From: Streptacidiphilus rugosus AM-16
Lineage (GTDB): Bacteria > Actinomycetota > Actinomycetes > Streptomycetales > Streptomycetaceae
Assembly: GCF_000744655.1 (NCBI RefSeq)
Contig: NZ_JQMJ01000004.1
Span: 3,534,001-3,598,000 of the forward strand
Direction: 5' to 3'
Length of the DNA stretch: 64,000 nucleotides
The stretch's first letter is position 1; each line of letters opens with the position of its first letter. Both the position numbers and the translations under genes were made by a program. Positions 15,983-23,795 of the stretch are shown here, one piece after another. A model generated the notes under the pieces. That model was not told where the DNA came from. It searched no databases and worked only from the letters and a program-made list of their open reading frames with translations.

Positions 15983-17365
15983 CTAACCCGCTCTGACCTG
16001 CTGCCGAGCCCGACGCCCCACCGGCAGAGTGATCATTTGGGCGGTATTTGGGAGATCATCTGCAGGGGTCCACTTCAGCAGGTTCACCCGGCCCCAGAGC
16101 GACTCCCAGCCGAGCGTCCGCATGCCGCGCTCGAAGATCTCCTGCAGACCCTCCAGCCGCTCGACCCGCATGGGCACGGTCGGGTGCTGGTACACCGCTT
16201 TGATCCCGGGGCGCTTGTGGCCGGCCTGCTCGTAGGCGAGCGCCGGCCGCACGCCGATCTCGTCCTGCCACGAGTCGTGGGTGTGCCGCAGGATGTCCAT
16301 GGAGAGACCGGGCATGAGGGGCGCCCAGGCCTCCTTGCCGGCTGTCCCCTGGCGGCGCTTCTCAGCGACACGGCCGTTGACCGCGGGCCGCATCACCTTT
16401 GACCAGTTCGAGCGGCGCCAGAACGTCCCCTTGCTGTCCGGCGAGAACACGTAAGGCCAGGGCCAGTCCGCCAGGTGATGCCGCAGCAGGATCGCCAGGA
16501 ACGGCGGCACATCGATGTCGCGGACCGAGTAGTCGTTCTTCGGCGGCTCCAGCCCCAGGAACGTGCCGAGCTTGTTCCCGTCCTCGTCGCGCTCCTCGTA
16601 CTCGGCGAGCTCGCCGACATCCGGGTCTATCCGGATCACAGGACAGCGCCAGACGCCGGCGCCGTAGCGCTCCTCCCGGAACAGCAGCACGTTGTCGCGG
16701 TGCAGCCCGCAGCCCTCGCCCCAGCGCAGGCCGCTGAACGCCGTTGCGAGGACGTGGATACCGCGCGCCGGGCCGAGGCGCTCGGCGACCTGCAGCACGA
16801 TCTCGGGCGTGGCCGCGCGCTTCTCCTTCTGCTTCGCCACACTCGCGGACTTCTTCGCCTTCGCCGCGGTGTTGCCCGTCGACACGGACCGCCGGCGGCC
16901 GTAGAGCGGATTGACGAGCAGGTGTTTCCGGTCGACCGCGGCCGTGAGGATGGTGGACATGAGGGAGACCGAGTGGTCGACTTCGGTCTCGTGCGCAGGG
17001 TGTGAGTTGGCCCAGGCCTCGACGTCGAACCAGTTGAACGCGATGAGCGGGGTGTGCTCCCACTTCGGCAGGATGACGCTCTCCAGCATCCGCCAGCGTG
17101 TGCTCACCGTGTTCCCGCGCGGGTTGCGCGCCTTCATGAACTCCCGGGCGAACTCGCCGAACGCTTTCCGCATCAAGTCAGGGTCGATCCAGCGGCCGGC
17201 CCTGATGGCGGCTTCCTGCTCCTCGCCCCACGCGACAGCGAGCTTCTTCGTCGCGAAACCGGGCTCGCTGCCGAGGGTTCCGTCGGGTCTCATGTAGCGG
17301 GCGCGCCAGGAGACTTTCCCTTTGCTGCCCTTGGCCGTGCTGACTCGCTTCTCCGCGTATGCCAC
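15983..17365 (-). CDS. int: Tyrosine-family site-specific integrase
   Basis: 460 aa, typical for actinophage and integrative-element integrases. The catalytic core shows the first Arg in FSGLRWGEGCGL (about residue 210), the H-x-x-R-type box ILRHTHDSWQDEIG (about 355-368), and AGHKRPGIKAVYQH with the likely nucleophilic Tyr near 394. The N-terminal part carries an AP2-like/arm-binding region (GKVSWRARYMRPDGT) and a SAM-like core-binding domain. It catalyses integration and excision at the adjacent att site. The GTG start at 17365 has GGAGG about 8 nt upstream. Confidence 0.95.
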   Translation of the reverse strand: MAYAEKRVSTAKGSKGKVSWRARYMRPDGTLGSEPGFATKKLAVAWGEEQEAAIRAGRWIDPDLMRKAFGEFAREFMKARNPRGNTVSTRWRMLESVILPKWEHTPLIAFNWFDVEAWANSHPAHETEVDHSVSLMSTILTAAVDRKHLLVNPLYGRRRSVSTGNTAAKAKKSASVAKQKEKRAATPEIVLQVAERLGPARGIHVLATAFSGLRWGEGCGLHRDNVLLFREERYGAGVWRCPVIRIDPDVGELAEYEERDEDGNKLGTFLGLEPPKNDYSVRDIDVPPFLAILLRHHLADWPWPYVFSPDSKGTFWRRSNWSKVMRPAVNGRVAEKRRQGTAGKEAWAPLMPGLSMDILRHTHDSWQDEIGVRPALAYEQAGHKRPGIKAVYQHPTVPMRVERLEGLQEIFERGMRTLGWESLWGRVNLLKWTPADDLPNTAQMITLPVGRRARQQVRAG

Positions 17366-17428
17366 GGGTCGATCCTCCAGCCCTGGGGGCGGGGTCTTCG
17401 CCGGACCCCGCCTACCCCAGAGACCTAC

Positions 17429-17617
17429 TTACGAAGCAGCAACCGCGATCAGCAGATCCAGGAGCGACGGGTCGTCGTCGAGGCGGCGCTGAAGGAAGTA
17501 GGCCTCACTCTCGGTAAAGACCCGCTCGTCCAGCAGCAGCACTGACTCGTCACCGCCTTCCTGCTCAACTCTCACTTCGCCGCGGGGGTTGTGGACGCGT
17601 TTGACCTGGAACCGCAT
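17429..17617 (-). CDS. Small protein of unknown function upstream of the integrase
   Basis: 62 aa, mildly acidic, with a predicted strand-rich N-terminus (MRFQVKRVHNPRGEVRV) and a helical C-terminus (DPSLLDLLIAVAA). It is co-directional with int across 63 nt, so it may be co-expressed. Position would suit an excision or regulatory role, but no HTH is seen. Function not recognised. Confidence 0.5.
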   Translation of the reverse strand: MRFQVKRVHNPRGEVRVEQEGGDESVLLLDERVFTESEAYFLQRRLDDDPSLLDLLIAVAAS

Positions 17618-17728
17618 GCGCGGGCCCCCCTTGTCACCTGGAGAGTGACCCCCCTCTCAGGTAACCGGAAGCCAACCACACGCTTGCTCACTGTCACACC
17701 AAGAACACACAAAACCTTCAAGAATTGG

Positions 17729-18274
17729 CTACACGGCGGAATCGTCCTCCTCGGCGAAGATCTCGCGCGCGGCCTGCTGCAGACGCGCCCACTTGCGAAG
17801 TTCCGCGCGGCGGCGCTCCGGTGAGTCATCACCGGTGCCCCGCTTGAAGATCAGCACCGCCGCCGTGTCCTCGCCCGTGGGGAGGTCGATCACGTCCGAG
17901 TCGACGGTGCGCCCGCGCAACAGCGCGTCGATCGCCCGCTCGGACAAGCCGGCCGCCAGCTCGCCGCGGATCACGTTGACCGCCAGCTGGCGCGGTGAGT
18001 TGGTCGGACGCGCACCGTCGCCCGCATCAGGCTCGGTCTTGATCGGCTCTCCGCCGGCGAGCACGCGCTCGATCGACTCGGGGGCCCAGCCGTAGTACGT
18101 GGCCGCGAGGCGCTGGAGGGCGGCCACCTTGGCCCAGTCCGCGCTCTCGCGCTCAAGCTTCTGCACCGACGATCGGCTCACGCCAAGAGCTTCGGCGAGG
18201 TCGTCTTGCGACATGCCGGCGACCCTTCGCTCCTTGGCGAAGGTGCGCGCGAGATGCGCCCAGTCCAGGTCCAT
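17729..18274 (-). CDS. XRE-family HTH protein, probable prophage repressor
   Basis: 181 aa. An XRE helix-turn-helix occupies about residues 6-65 (ERRVAGMSQDDLAEALGVSR, then SVQKLERESADW). The C-terminal half has no LexA-like autopeptidase signature. It is transcribed leftward, divergent from the early genes, which is where an immunity repressor sits. The first ATG (18298) lacks a good ribosome site; the ATG at 18274, nine codons later, follows GAGG and is preferred. It likely binds the 18270-18500 interval. Confidence 0.75.
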   Translation of the reverse strand: MDLDWAHLARTFAKERRVAGMSQDDLAEALGVSRSSVQKLERESADWAKVAALQRLAATYYGWAPESIERVLAGGEPIKTEPDAGDGARPTNSPRQLAVNVIRGELAAGLSERAIDALLRGRTVDSDVIDLPTGEDTAAVLIFKRGTGDDSPERRRAELRKWARLQQAAREIFAEEDDSAV

Positions 18275-18301
18275 GCACTCATCATGCCTCAAATCCATGC
18301 A
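18270..18301. promoter_or_regulatory. Phased CATGC repeats, candidate repressor operators
   Basis: CATGC occurs at 18272, 18283 and 18296 (spacings 11 and 13 bp), with TCCATGCA repeated exactly at 18270 and 18294; another CATGC lies at 18385. They overlap the repressor start, which suggests autoregulation. This is a reading of the pattern, not a match to a known operator. Confidence 0.35.
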
Positions 18302-18500
18302 ACCACTAAGGCTCGTTCCAGCCTTTTGACCAGCGCTTAAGGCTCAGATAACGCGCACATGGTTTCATCGCGCCCCTCTGTTCGCATGCCTCCTCACGCC
18401 GCACTGTGGTCACTGCAAGCTTTCCGCGTCGGCCGAGAGTGTCCTCAAAGTGGACGCAGAGTGCTTGCAACACAAGCTTGCGTCGTGCTTACCTGTTTCC

Positions 18501-18707
18501 GTGACACCGAACGGCACAGCGATTCGCTGCTTCCGCAAAGCTCGTGGTCTGAGCTTGCGCCACATGGCTGCGGTGACCGAGCGATCCAGGGGATTCCTCT
18601 CGCTCGTCGAACGAGGCCAAGCGGGTGCGAGCAGGGACACGCTGTGCCGGATCGCCGACGCCCTTGAGATCCCCGTGGCTGCGATCAACAGAGAGGAGAT
18701 GTCGTGA
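18501..18707 (+). CDS. Small XRE-family HTH protein (Cro-like candidate)
   Basis: 68 aa from the GTG at 18501; essentially a lone HTH (AIRCFRKARGLSLRHMAAVT, then GFLSLVERGQAGASRDTL). It is the first rightward gene opposite the repressor, a position typical of Cro or an early activator. A longer frame from GTG 18450 exists, but the extra residues do not resemble the family. No strong Shine-Dalgarno sequence precedes 18501. The gene ends in a GTGA overlap with the next. Confidence 0.7.
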   Translation: MTPNGTAIRCFRKARGLSLRHMAAVTERSRGFLSLVERGQAGASRDTLCRIADALEIPVAAINREEMS

Positions 18708-18970
18708 ACACGAAGGCCAGCGCCAAGACGCCCGTCCCAGAGCTCCCATTCGCGCTGACCGCCGAGGAGAGGCTGCGGCACTACACGCCGGAGGAGGTCG
18801 TCGAGCTCAGGCTGCTCCCGGTTGGCGTGCGGTGGCTGAAACGGAACGCGAACGCCAAGCGGATCCCGCACACCCTGCTCGGCGAGCGGATCACATTCCG
18901 GCTTGAGCACCTCTACGCGATCTCCCTGTCCCGGGAGATCGACCCCGCGCTCCAGGGCCGCGTGGCCTGA
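18704..18970 (+). CDS. Excisionase-like/helix-turn-helix DNA-binding protein
   Basis: 88 aa. After a flexible N-terminus, the segment YTPEEVVELRLLPVGVRWLK is followed by RIPHTLLGERITFRLEHL. This is the pattern of MerR/Xis-like winged-helix proteins that act as excisionases or early regulators. Its start overlaps the previous stop (GTGA), so translation is coupled to the Cro-like gene. Excisionase or transcriptional role cannot be distinguished. Confidence 0.6.
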   Translation: MNTKASAKTPVPELPFALTAEERLRHYTPEEVVELRLLPVGVRWLKRNANAKRIPHTLLGERITFRLEHLYAISLSREIDPALQGRVA

Positions 18971-19057
18971 GCGCACGCGGGCCGTCCCGAGATCTGCAGT
19001 CCCGGAACGGCCCTGGCGATCAACCCAACCAACACCACTGAACTGGAGGGGACCGCT

Positions 19058-19543
19058 GTGCACCCCATGATCTCTCATCAGGCGAGCGCCACGGTAGCTC
19101 GCCGGCCCGTTGTCCCGGTCGAGCGGACCGTGCCCGAGGCCCGCCCCTACGTCGCCTTCGCCGACACCCACAACCCGGACCCGCAGGAATGGCCGACGAG
19201 CGAGCGCGCCGAGTACCTCGCCTTCGCCAAGGTTTTCGTGGCGCCCACCGCCTCCGGCTGGGAGGTGACCGAGCGCGCGGCGCACGAATCCCGCTCCCGC
19301 GTCTTCCCGACGGCCCTCGCGGCCGAGACCTGGCGCGACCGCCCCCATCGGCCCGCGATGACGTCCGGCTGCGCCTGCGACGGCGTCATGCACGCCCTGG
19401 ACGCCGACGACCGCCAGCGCACCCGCAAGGCCCTGGACCGGGCGCTCGACCGCGGCCAGCACGACGTCGCCGCCCACTGCGAGATGCGCCTGACCCAGTG
19501 CCCGACCGGCCGCCCGACGAACGACACGGAGACTTCGCGATGA
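19058..19543 (+). CDS. Early-region protein of unknown function
   Basis: 161 aa. GTG start with GGAGGGG at ideal spacing after an 87-nt gap. It contains YLAFAKVFVAPTASGWEVTERA and a helical C-terminus (RQRTRKALDRALDRGQHDVA), with three cysteines near its second half. No family recognised. It is the first of three coupled genes ending at 20542. Confidence 0.6.
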   Translation: MHPMISHQASATVARRPVVPVERTVPEARPYVAFADTHNPDPQEWPTSERAEYLAFAKVFVAPTASGWEVTERAAHESRSRVFPTALAAETWRDRPHRPAMTSGCACDGVMHALDADDRQRTRKALDRALDRGQHDVAAHCEMRLTQCPTGRPTNDTETSR

Positions 19544-20013
19544 CCGACACCACGCTCGTGCGGAAGGCCGCCGAGGCATTGCCCGCGTCGACGGGCGCCC
19601 ACATGCACCGCGCCGCCGTCCTCCTGGCGGTCCTGCAGCGCCTGGACGACCCGGCCCTGCCCGAGATCGCGACCTGGTCGAGCGAGTGCCGCACCTACCG
19701 TGATGGCGCCCTCGGCGGGCCTGCGCTGACCGGCCTCTTCGCCGGCTACTTCCAGATCGAGAGGGCCCGTGAAGCCGTTCGGGCGTGGGCGGCCGCGTTG
19801 GGCACGACGATGACCGAGCGGTACATCGAGGACCACGGCCGCCGGGTGGAGCTGCACGCCGCGGCCGAGGTCGACGGTGTGCTGATCCAGGTGGGGCACT
19901 CGATCGGCGTCTACGACAGGTGCCCGGGCTGCGGCGGCCCCGCGATCGGCGACACCGTGCTGCGGCACTACACCGACGCGCCGTGTGCCGGCGCCCGCGC
20001 GCTGCAGGCCTGA
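19540..20013 (+). CDS. Early-region protein with a C-terminal zinc-finger-like motif
   Basis: 157 aa, ATGA overlap with the preceding gene. Mostly helical; near the C-terminus CPGCGG, with another Cys about 20 residues later, could hold a zinc ion. Function not recognised. A hairpin (20031-20065) follows. Confidence 0.55.
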   Translation: MTDTTLVRKAAEALPASTGAHMHRAAVLLAVLQRLDDPALPEIATWSSECRTYRDGALGGPALTGLFAGYFQIERAREAVRAWAAALGTTMTERYIEDHGRRVELHAAAEVDGVLIQVGHSIGVYDRCPGCGGPAIGDTVLRHYTDAPCAGARALQA

Positions 20014-20030
20014 GCCTCGCCCCTTGTGCT

Positions 20031-20065
20031 GCCGGGCGGCGCCGCTCCCCCCGCCGCCGCCCGGC
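20031..20065 (+). terminator. Hairpin between early genes (possible attenuator)
   Basis: An 11-bp stem (GCCGGGCGGCG / CGCCGCCCGGC) with a 13-nt loop lies in a 79-nt intergenic gap. It may lower expression of downstream genes. Confidence 0.4.
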
Positions 20066-20092
20066 TCCCCATCGTCCTGCCTGGAGGCAGCC

Positions 20093-20542
20093 ATGTTCGG
20101 GAGCAAGACAGACCGGATCAACGACCTGACCGAGCGATGCGACGACCTGCTGGAGGACCTGGAGACTGCCCGCAAGAGGGCCCGCACCTGGGAATTCAAC
20201 TACAAGCGGCTGTTGCGGCGCGTCGAGGCGCTGGAGTCGGAGAACGCCGTCCAGGCCTCGAAGCTCGCCGCGGTGCAGCCCCCGCCTCCCCCGGTCCGTG
20301 AGCGGGTGCGGCTGACGAAGGACTTCGACGTCTCCGGCGCGAACGTCCGCCGACGGGACGAGCCCGTTGACCAGGGCGACGAGCTGGCCCGGGCCCGGGC
20401 GCACGCCGCCCGGCTCGAGGAGCGCCTGGCCGAGCTGCAGGCCGCGAACGAGTCCGCCTACGCCGAGCTCGCCCGGCGCGCCGGCACCGCACCGTCGCCG
20501 GACGCGGCCGCCGCCGACGAGGCCCTGGCGGCGACCGCATGA
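20093..20542 (+). CDS. Coiled-coil protein of unknown function
   Basis: 149 aa. Two coiled-coil segments (about 6-58 and 95-130) flank a Pro-rich linker. The start ATG has CTGGAGG. No catalytic motif; possibly a structural or DNA-associated accessory. ATGA overlap with the next gene. Confidence 0.6.
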   Translation: MFGSKTDRINDLTERCDDLLEDLETARKRARTWEFNYKRLLRRVEALESENAVQASKLAAVQPPPPPVRERVRLTKDFDVSGANVRRRDEPVDQGDELARARAHAARLEERLAELQAANESAYAELARRAGTAPSPDAAAADEALAATA

Positions 20543-20790
20543 ACCCGGACGTCTACGGCGTCGGCGCGGCCGCGGTCGGCTTCGGTCTGCCGTGCCTCCT
20601 CGCGGTCTGCCGGACGCTGCACCGCCGTCCCACCAGCCAGTCCCGCGGGGAGCTCTCGCCGGGCCCCGTGGTGACCCGCTTCCGGGCCTGCCCCAACTGC
20701 CGCCGCACCCAGGCGTGCTCCGTGCACCGCGACGGCTCCTTCACCTGCCTCACCTGCATGACCACCGAGCGAGCAAGGACGAACCGATGA
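20539..20790 (+). CDS. Small membrane-anchored zinc-ribbon-like protein
   Basis: 83 aa. A short hydrophobic N-terminal stretch (GVGAAAVGFGLPCLLAVC) is followed by a Cys-rich module CPNC-x7-C and CLTC that looks like a zinc ribbon. Overlaps both neighbours by ATGA. Function not recognised. Confidence 0.55.
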   Translation: MNPDVYGVGAAAVGFGLPCLLAVCRTLHRRPTSQSRGELSPGPVVTRFRACPNCRRTQACSVHRDGSFTCLTCMTTERARTNR

Positions 20791-21092
20791 ACCGAGAGAA
20801 GCTCATCAGGATTCTGGCGAAGGACGCACGGATCGGCGGCCCGCACCAGGCCGCGGCCGCGCTCGCCGCGATCGAGGAGGCCATCGGCGGCGAGCTGCAG
20901 CGCGGCCGCCCCGTCTGTCTGGACCGCTTCGGGACCTTCGCCACCGTGCTGCGCACGACGGACGCCCCGTCGGCCGAGGTCGGCAAGCCGGGCCCGCCGC
21001 GCGTGCACAAGGTCCCGATCTTCCGCGCCGCGACCGAGCTCCGCTCGCGCGTCAACGGCATCGCCCCGACGGCCGAGCAGAGAACCGCGTGA
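20787..21092 (+). CDS. HU-like DNA-binding protein
   Basis: 101 aa. The N-terminal two helices (MNREKLIRILAKDARIGGPH, QAAAALAAIEEAIGGELQRG) and the strand VCLDRFGTFATV correspond to the HU/IHF fold, where the equivalent is V-x-L-x-GFGTF. The DNA-contacting arm (around RVHKVPIF) is degenerate. It could bend or compact phage DNA or assist replication at the origin about 1.4 kb downstream. ATGA/GTGA overlaps on both sides. Confidence 0.65.
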   Translation: MNREKLIRILAKDARIGGPHQAAAALAAIEEAIGGELQRGRPVCLDRFGTFATVLRTTDAPSAEVGKPGPPRVHKVPIFRAATELRSRVNGIAPTAEQRTA

Positions 21093-21463
21093 GCCGCCCG
21101 GGCGCGCACCGGCGCACCCCGGAGGCCTGGGAGCAACTGCGCGAACGCCTGTACCGCGCGCAGTGGGACGTCCTGGAGCTCGGATTCACGCTCACCGAAG
21201 AGCGCCAGCTGCGCCAGCAGTCCGACGCCCTGATGGGTCCTCTGGTGACCCGGGCCGAGGACGCCGAGGCCCGCGCGGCCGCCGCCGAGGAGGACCTGGA
21301 GATCGAGCGCGGGCGGCTGACCAAGGCCATGGAGCTGATCTCCGTCCTACGCAAGCAGCTCGCCGGCCCCCAGCCGCCGTCCGACCAGCAGCAGACCCAG
21401 GAGATCCGGCGGACCGTCGTCCCGCTCGGCTCCCCGACCTGGCACGCCTCCCAGTTCACCTGA
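21089..21463 (+). CDS. Coiled-coil protein of unknown function
   Basis: 124 aa. The region 20-95 is strongly helical with heptads (RAEDAEARAAAAEEDLEIER). GTG start overlapping the previous stop. No motif beyond the coiled coil. Confidence 0.6.
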   Translation: MSRPGAHRRTPEAWEQLRERLYRAQWDVLELGFTLTEERQLRQQSDALMGPLVTRAEDAEARAAAAEEDLEIERGRLTKAMELISVLRKQLAGPQPPSDQQQTQEIRRTVVPLGSPTWHASQFT

Positions 21464-21529
21464 CGTCCGGGCACCGGAAGCGCACCACACCGACACCCCG
21501 CCATCCATCCCGCCAGGAAGCAGAACCTG

Positions 21530-21973
21530 ATGACCACGACCAACTACCAGCCCGCACCGCCCAGCCCGGAGCGCCTCGATCAGATCCGCGAGGCCCTCGC
21601 CCGGCTCGCCAACCCCGACGTCGCCTTCGCTCGGCCGCACACCTGGGCCGCGATGCTCCGCGACACCATGGCCGGCCTCGACCAGCTCACCGCCCAGCTC
21701 GCCGCCGACCGGCCCGCGTACCGGCTCCTGGTCGGTGACATCTCCTGCGGCTACTACGCCGCCCTCGAAGCCGCCCAGGAACACGCCATGGACGTCGCCA
21801 CCACGGCGGAAGGCCTGCCGCTCAAGGATCCGCACTGGGTGCCCGAGAGCGGCGAGGAAGACGCCGCCCAGGAGCTGTGCCACGTCGACGGTCACATGGA
21901 CTCCGTCGGTACGGGCTACCGGATCCGGCCGGTCACCATCCACGCCGCATACGACCCCGCCGCCGCGTGGTGA
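21530..21973 (+). CDS. Early-region protein of unknown function
   Basis: 147 aa. Helical N-terminal half (SPERLDQIREALARLANPDV, WAAMLRDTMAGLDQLTAQL), acidic C-terminal half with CHVDGHMDSVGTGYR. ATG with a weak purine-rich leader (AGGAAGCAG). It precedes the replication-initiator-like gene by 63 nt. No family recognised. Confidence 0.6.
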   Translation: MTTTNYQPAPPSPERLDQIREALARLANPDVAFARPHTWAAMLRDTMAGLDQLTAQLAADRPAYRLLVGDISCGYYAALEAAQEHAMDVATTAEGLPLKDPHWVPESGEEDAAQELCHVDGHMDSVGTGYRIRPVTIHAAYDPAAAW

Positions 21974-22036
21974 GCGCGTTACCGCGGCCGCCGCCGCGCC
22001 CCGCACCAACTCCGCACCAGGGAAGGCCTTTCGCTC

Positions 22037-22909
22037 TTGTCCGGCTCACCCGACTCCGCCCGCACCGAGAGTGTCCGCAACGCCTGGACCCGCATGCTGC
22101 GCAACGAGATCATCCGCACCGGCGACAAGGCCGTCGCCAGGATCGCTCACGTCGGCGTGTGGCTCGCGACCTACGGCAACGCTGACGGGAGCAACTGCCT
22201 CCCTCACACGGACACTCTGGTCACGCTGACCGGCACCTCTGAGGAGACCGTCGGCCGCGCGCTCCGGGTCCTCCGCACCCTCGGACTCATCACAGGGAAG
22301 CGCCGGCCGAACGACACCACCGTCTACCAGCTACACATGCCCATCGGCGGCCAGGTCGACTGGCAACCCCATCTCCACCTCTTCACCGAGACGCGACAGA
22401 AACGGGCCTGGGCCAAGCGCAAGCAGGCCGAGATCGCCCAGCACCTCGACGCTCGGAACCCGTCCACGGACGGACTCCGGAACCCGTCCGCATCGGGGGT
22501 TCCGGAACCCGTCCGCAGTGGGGGTACCAACCCGCCGGTAACCGACCCGAAAGAGCCCCGGAACCCGTCCGTGGACGGGTACGGAACCCGTCCACGGACG
22601 GACTCCGGAACCCGTCCGCATCGGGGGGGAGACAGTTACCTACCTACCTCCGGTAGGTACACCCCCTCTTCTGACCCGGAGATGGCTGATCACTCACCTC
22701 AGCCACAGGCCGCGCGCGAGAGCCCGCCGCGAAGAGCAATTCAGCCGCCGCTCATGACGTCCGTGCCGACCGCGGCCCTGCGGGAACCGGACACCCCCGA
22801 TGCACCCGCCGGAGGCCTGGCCGAGTTCCTGCGCGCCAGGGCGGCCGAGCATGACCGGCTCGGTGTCCGCCCGCCCCTACCTGAACGAGAACGGAGGCCC
22901 GCGTCGTGA
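22037..22909 (+). CDS. Winged-helix replication-initiator-like protein with internal iterons
   Basis: 290 aa. Residues about 15-105 form a winged HTH (ARIAHVGVWLATYG...LTGTSEETVGRALRVLRTLG, then GKRRPNDTTVYQL), as in O/DnaD-like phage replication initiators. The middle (about 140-205) is low complexity because the DNA there is a repeat array, and the C-terminus is Pro-rich. In lambdoid phages the origin lies inside gene O; the same layout is proposed here. TTG start at 22037 with GGGAAGG upstream; GTGA overlap with the next gene. Confidence 0.65.
   Translation: MSGSPDSARTESVRNAWTRMLRNEIIRTGDKAVARIAHVGVWLATYGNADGSNCLPHTDTLVTLTGTSEETVGRALRVLRTLGLITGKRRPNDTTVYQLHMPIGGQVDWQPHLHLFTETRQKRAWAKRKQAEIAQHLDARNPSTDGLRNPSASGVPEPVRSGGTNPPVTDPKEPRNPSVDGYGTRPRTDSGTRPHRGGDSYLPTSGRYTPSSDPEMADHSPQPQAARESPPRRAIQPPLMTSVPTAALREPDTPDAPAGGLAEFLRARAAEHDRLGVRPPLPERERRPAS
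22454..22627. repeat. Iteron-like array, candidate phage replication origin
   Basis: GGAACCCGTCC occurs six times, at 22455, 22479, 22504, 22560, 22583 and 22607 (spacings 24, 25, 56, 23, 24). A 46-bp block is exactly repeated (22454-22499 and 22582-22627). The two blocks are offset by 128 bp, so the enclosing gene reads them in different frames (RNPSTDG versus GTRPRTDSG). Conservation at the DNA level, not the protein level, argues for protein-binding sites. Confidence 0.7.
22641..22659. promoter_or_regulatory. Inverted repeat beside the iteron array
   Basis: TACCTACC-TCC-GGTAGGTA is a perfect 8-bp inverted repeat just after the last iteron, in a locally less GC-rich stretch. It could be part of the origin (unwinding or binding element). 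Confidence 0.4.
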
Positions 22910-23226
22910 CGATCTCCCGCTACGGGCTCGGCGTCTGCGGCCAGTGCGGCCAGCAAATCCGCTGGAGTCTCACCGAGGCCGGCAAACGCCAGCCCCTGGA
23001 CCCCGAACCGAACAGCGAGGGCAACACCGTCGCGCGGCTCTCGTCGACCAGGACGTGGCTGTCGCGCGTCCCGACGGCCGAGCTCCCGCAGATGAGCTAT
23101 GAGCGGCGCTTCATGCCCCACGCGGCGACCTGCCGGGGCCTCAAGCCCGTGCAGCCGCCGCTGGTGAACCTGCCCAGCAACGTCACCCAGCTCGCCCACC
23201 GTCGCGGCCGCGGCGGCCGACGGTGA
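22906..23226 (+). CDS. Small CxxC protein of unknown function
   Basis: 106 aa. It starts with a CGQCGQQIRW zinc-knuckle-like motif and has a basic C-terminal tail (RRGRGGRR), suggesting nucleic-acid contact. GTGA overlap upstream and GTGA overlap downstream indicate tight coupling with the initiator gene. Confidence 0.6.
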   Translation: MTISRYGLGVCGQCGQQIRWSLTEAGKRQPLDPEPNSEGNTVARLSSTRTWLSRVPTAELPQMSYERRFMPHAATCRGLKPVQPPLVNLPSNVTQLAHRRGRGGRR

Positions 23227-23411
23227 TCCGCCTCGACTTCGACCTGCCCGACCTGGACGCGGCCGCCGACCTCGTCGACGTCCTGCAGAACGCCGCCGGC
23301 GTCGCCGACCGCCGCAACCGCCAGGAACGCGCCGCCCTCTGGCGCCGCCTGGCCGCCAGCATCACCGACGGAATCGACACCCTCGACCAGCTCTACACAC
23401 ACCCGGAGTAG
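23223..23411 (+). CDS. Small helical protein of unknown function
   Basis: 62 aa, acidic N-terminus (LDFDLPDLDAAADLVDVL) and amphipathic helices. GTG start overlapping the previous stop. Function not recognised. Confidence 0.5.
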   Translation: MIRLDFDLPDLDAAADLVDVLQNAAGVADRRNRQERAALWRRLAASITDGIDTLDQLYTHPE

Positions 23412-23415
23412 GCCC

Positions 23416-23769
23416 ATGCTGATCCGACTCCTCGCCCTGGCCGCCGTCGCGGTGGCCTGTATCGCCCTTGTCCGGCGCGCCCGACGCTTCAGCGGCTACC
23501 CGGCCGCCCCGGACCCCTACGAGGCCGCTGACGACGCCACAGACGATCTCGGCGAGCCCGCCGAGCAGCGGGTCGACGTCCCCGAGCCCAGCGCGCCGCC
23601 GCCCGCGGCCGCCGTCGGTCCGAGGCGCACGCTTCCCCGCCGGCTGCGCAGTGTGCCGATCCAGTTCCCGCCGCACGTCGACCCGCCGCTGACCGATGAG
23701 CAGCTGGCCGTCGTCCGCGCGCGCTGGCCGCTGCTCGTCAGCCTCCTCCTCCGCGACGACGCGAACTGA
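23416..23769 (+). CDS. Small single-pass membrane protein
   Basis: 117 aa. One N-terminal hydrophobic segment (LIRLLALAAVAVACIALV) followed by a Pro/Ala-rich and acidic domain. Starts 4 nt after the previous stop. Role unknown. Confidence 0.55.
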   Translation: MLIRLLALAAVAVACIALVRRARRFSGYPAAPDPYEAADDATDDLGEPAEQRVDVPEPSAPPPAAAVGPRRTLPRRLRSVPIQFPPHVDPPLTDEQLAVVRARWPLLVSLLLRDDAN

Positions 23770-23795
23770 CGCCCCACCGAACCAGGAGAAACACC

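Noticed and set aside
22454-22627. CRISPR array
   Set aside because: Repeats are 11 bp with intervals of only 12-14 bp of related sequence and lie in a coding gene; no cas genes are present.
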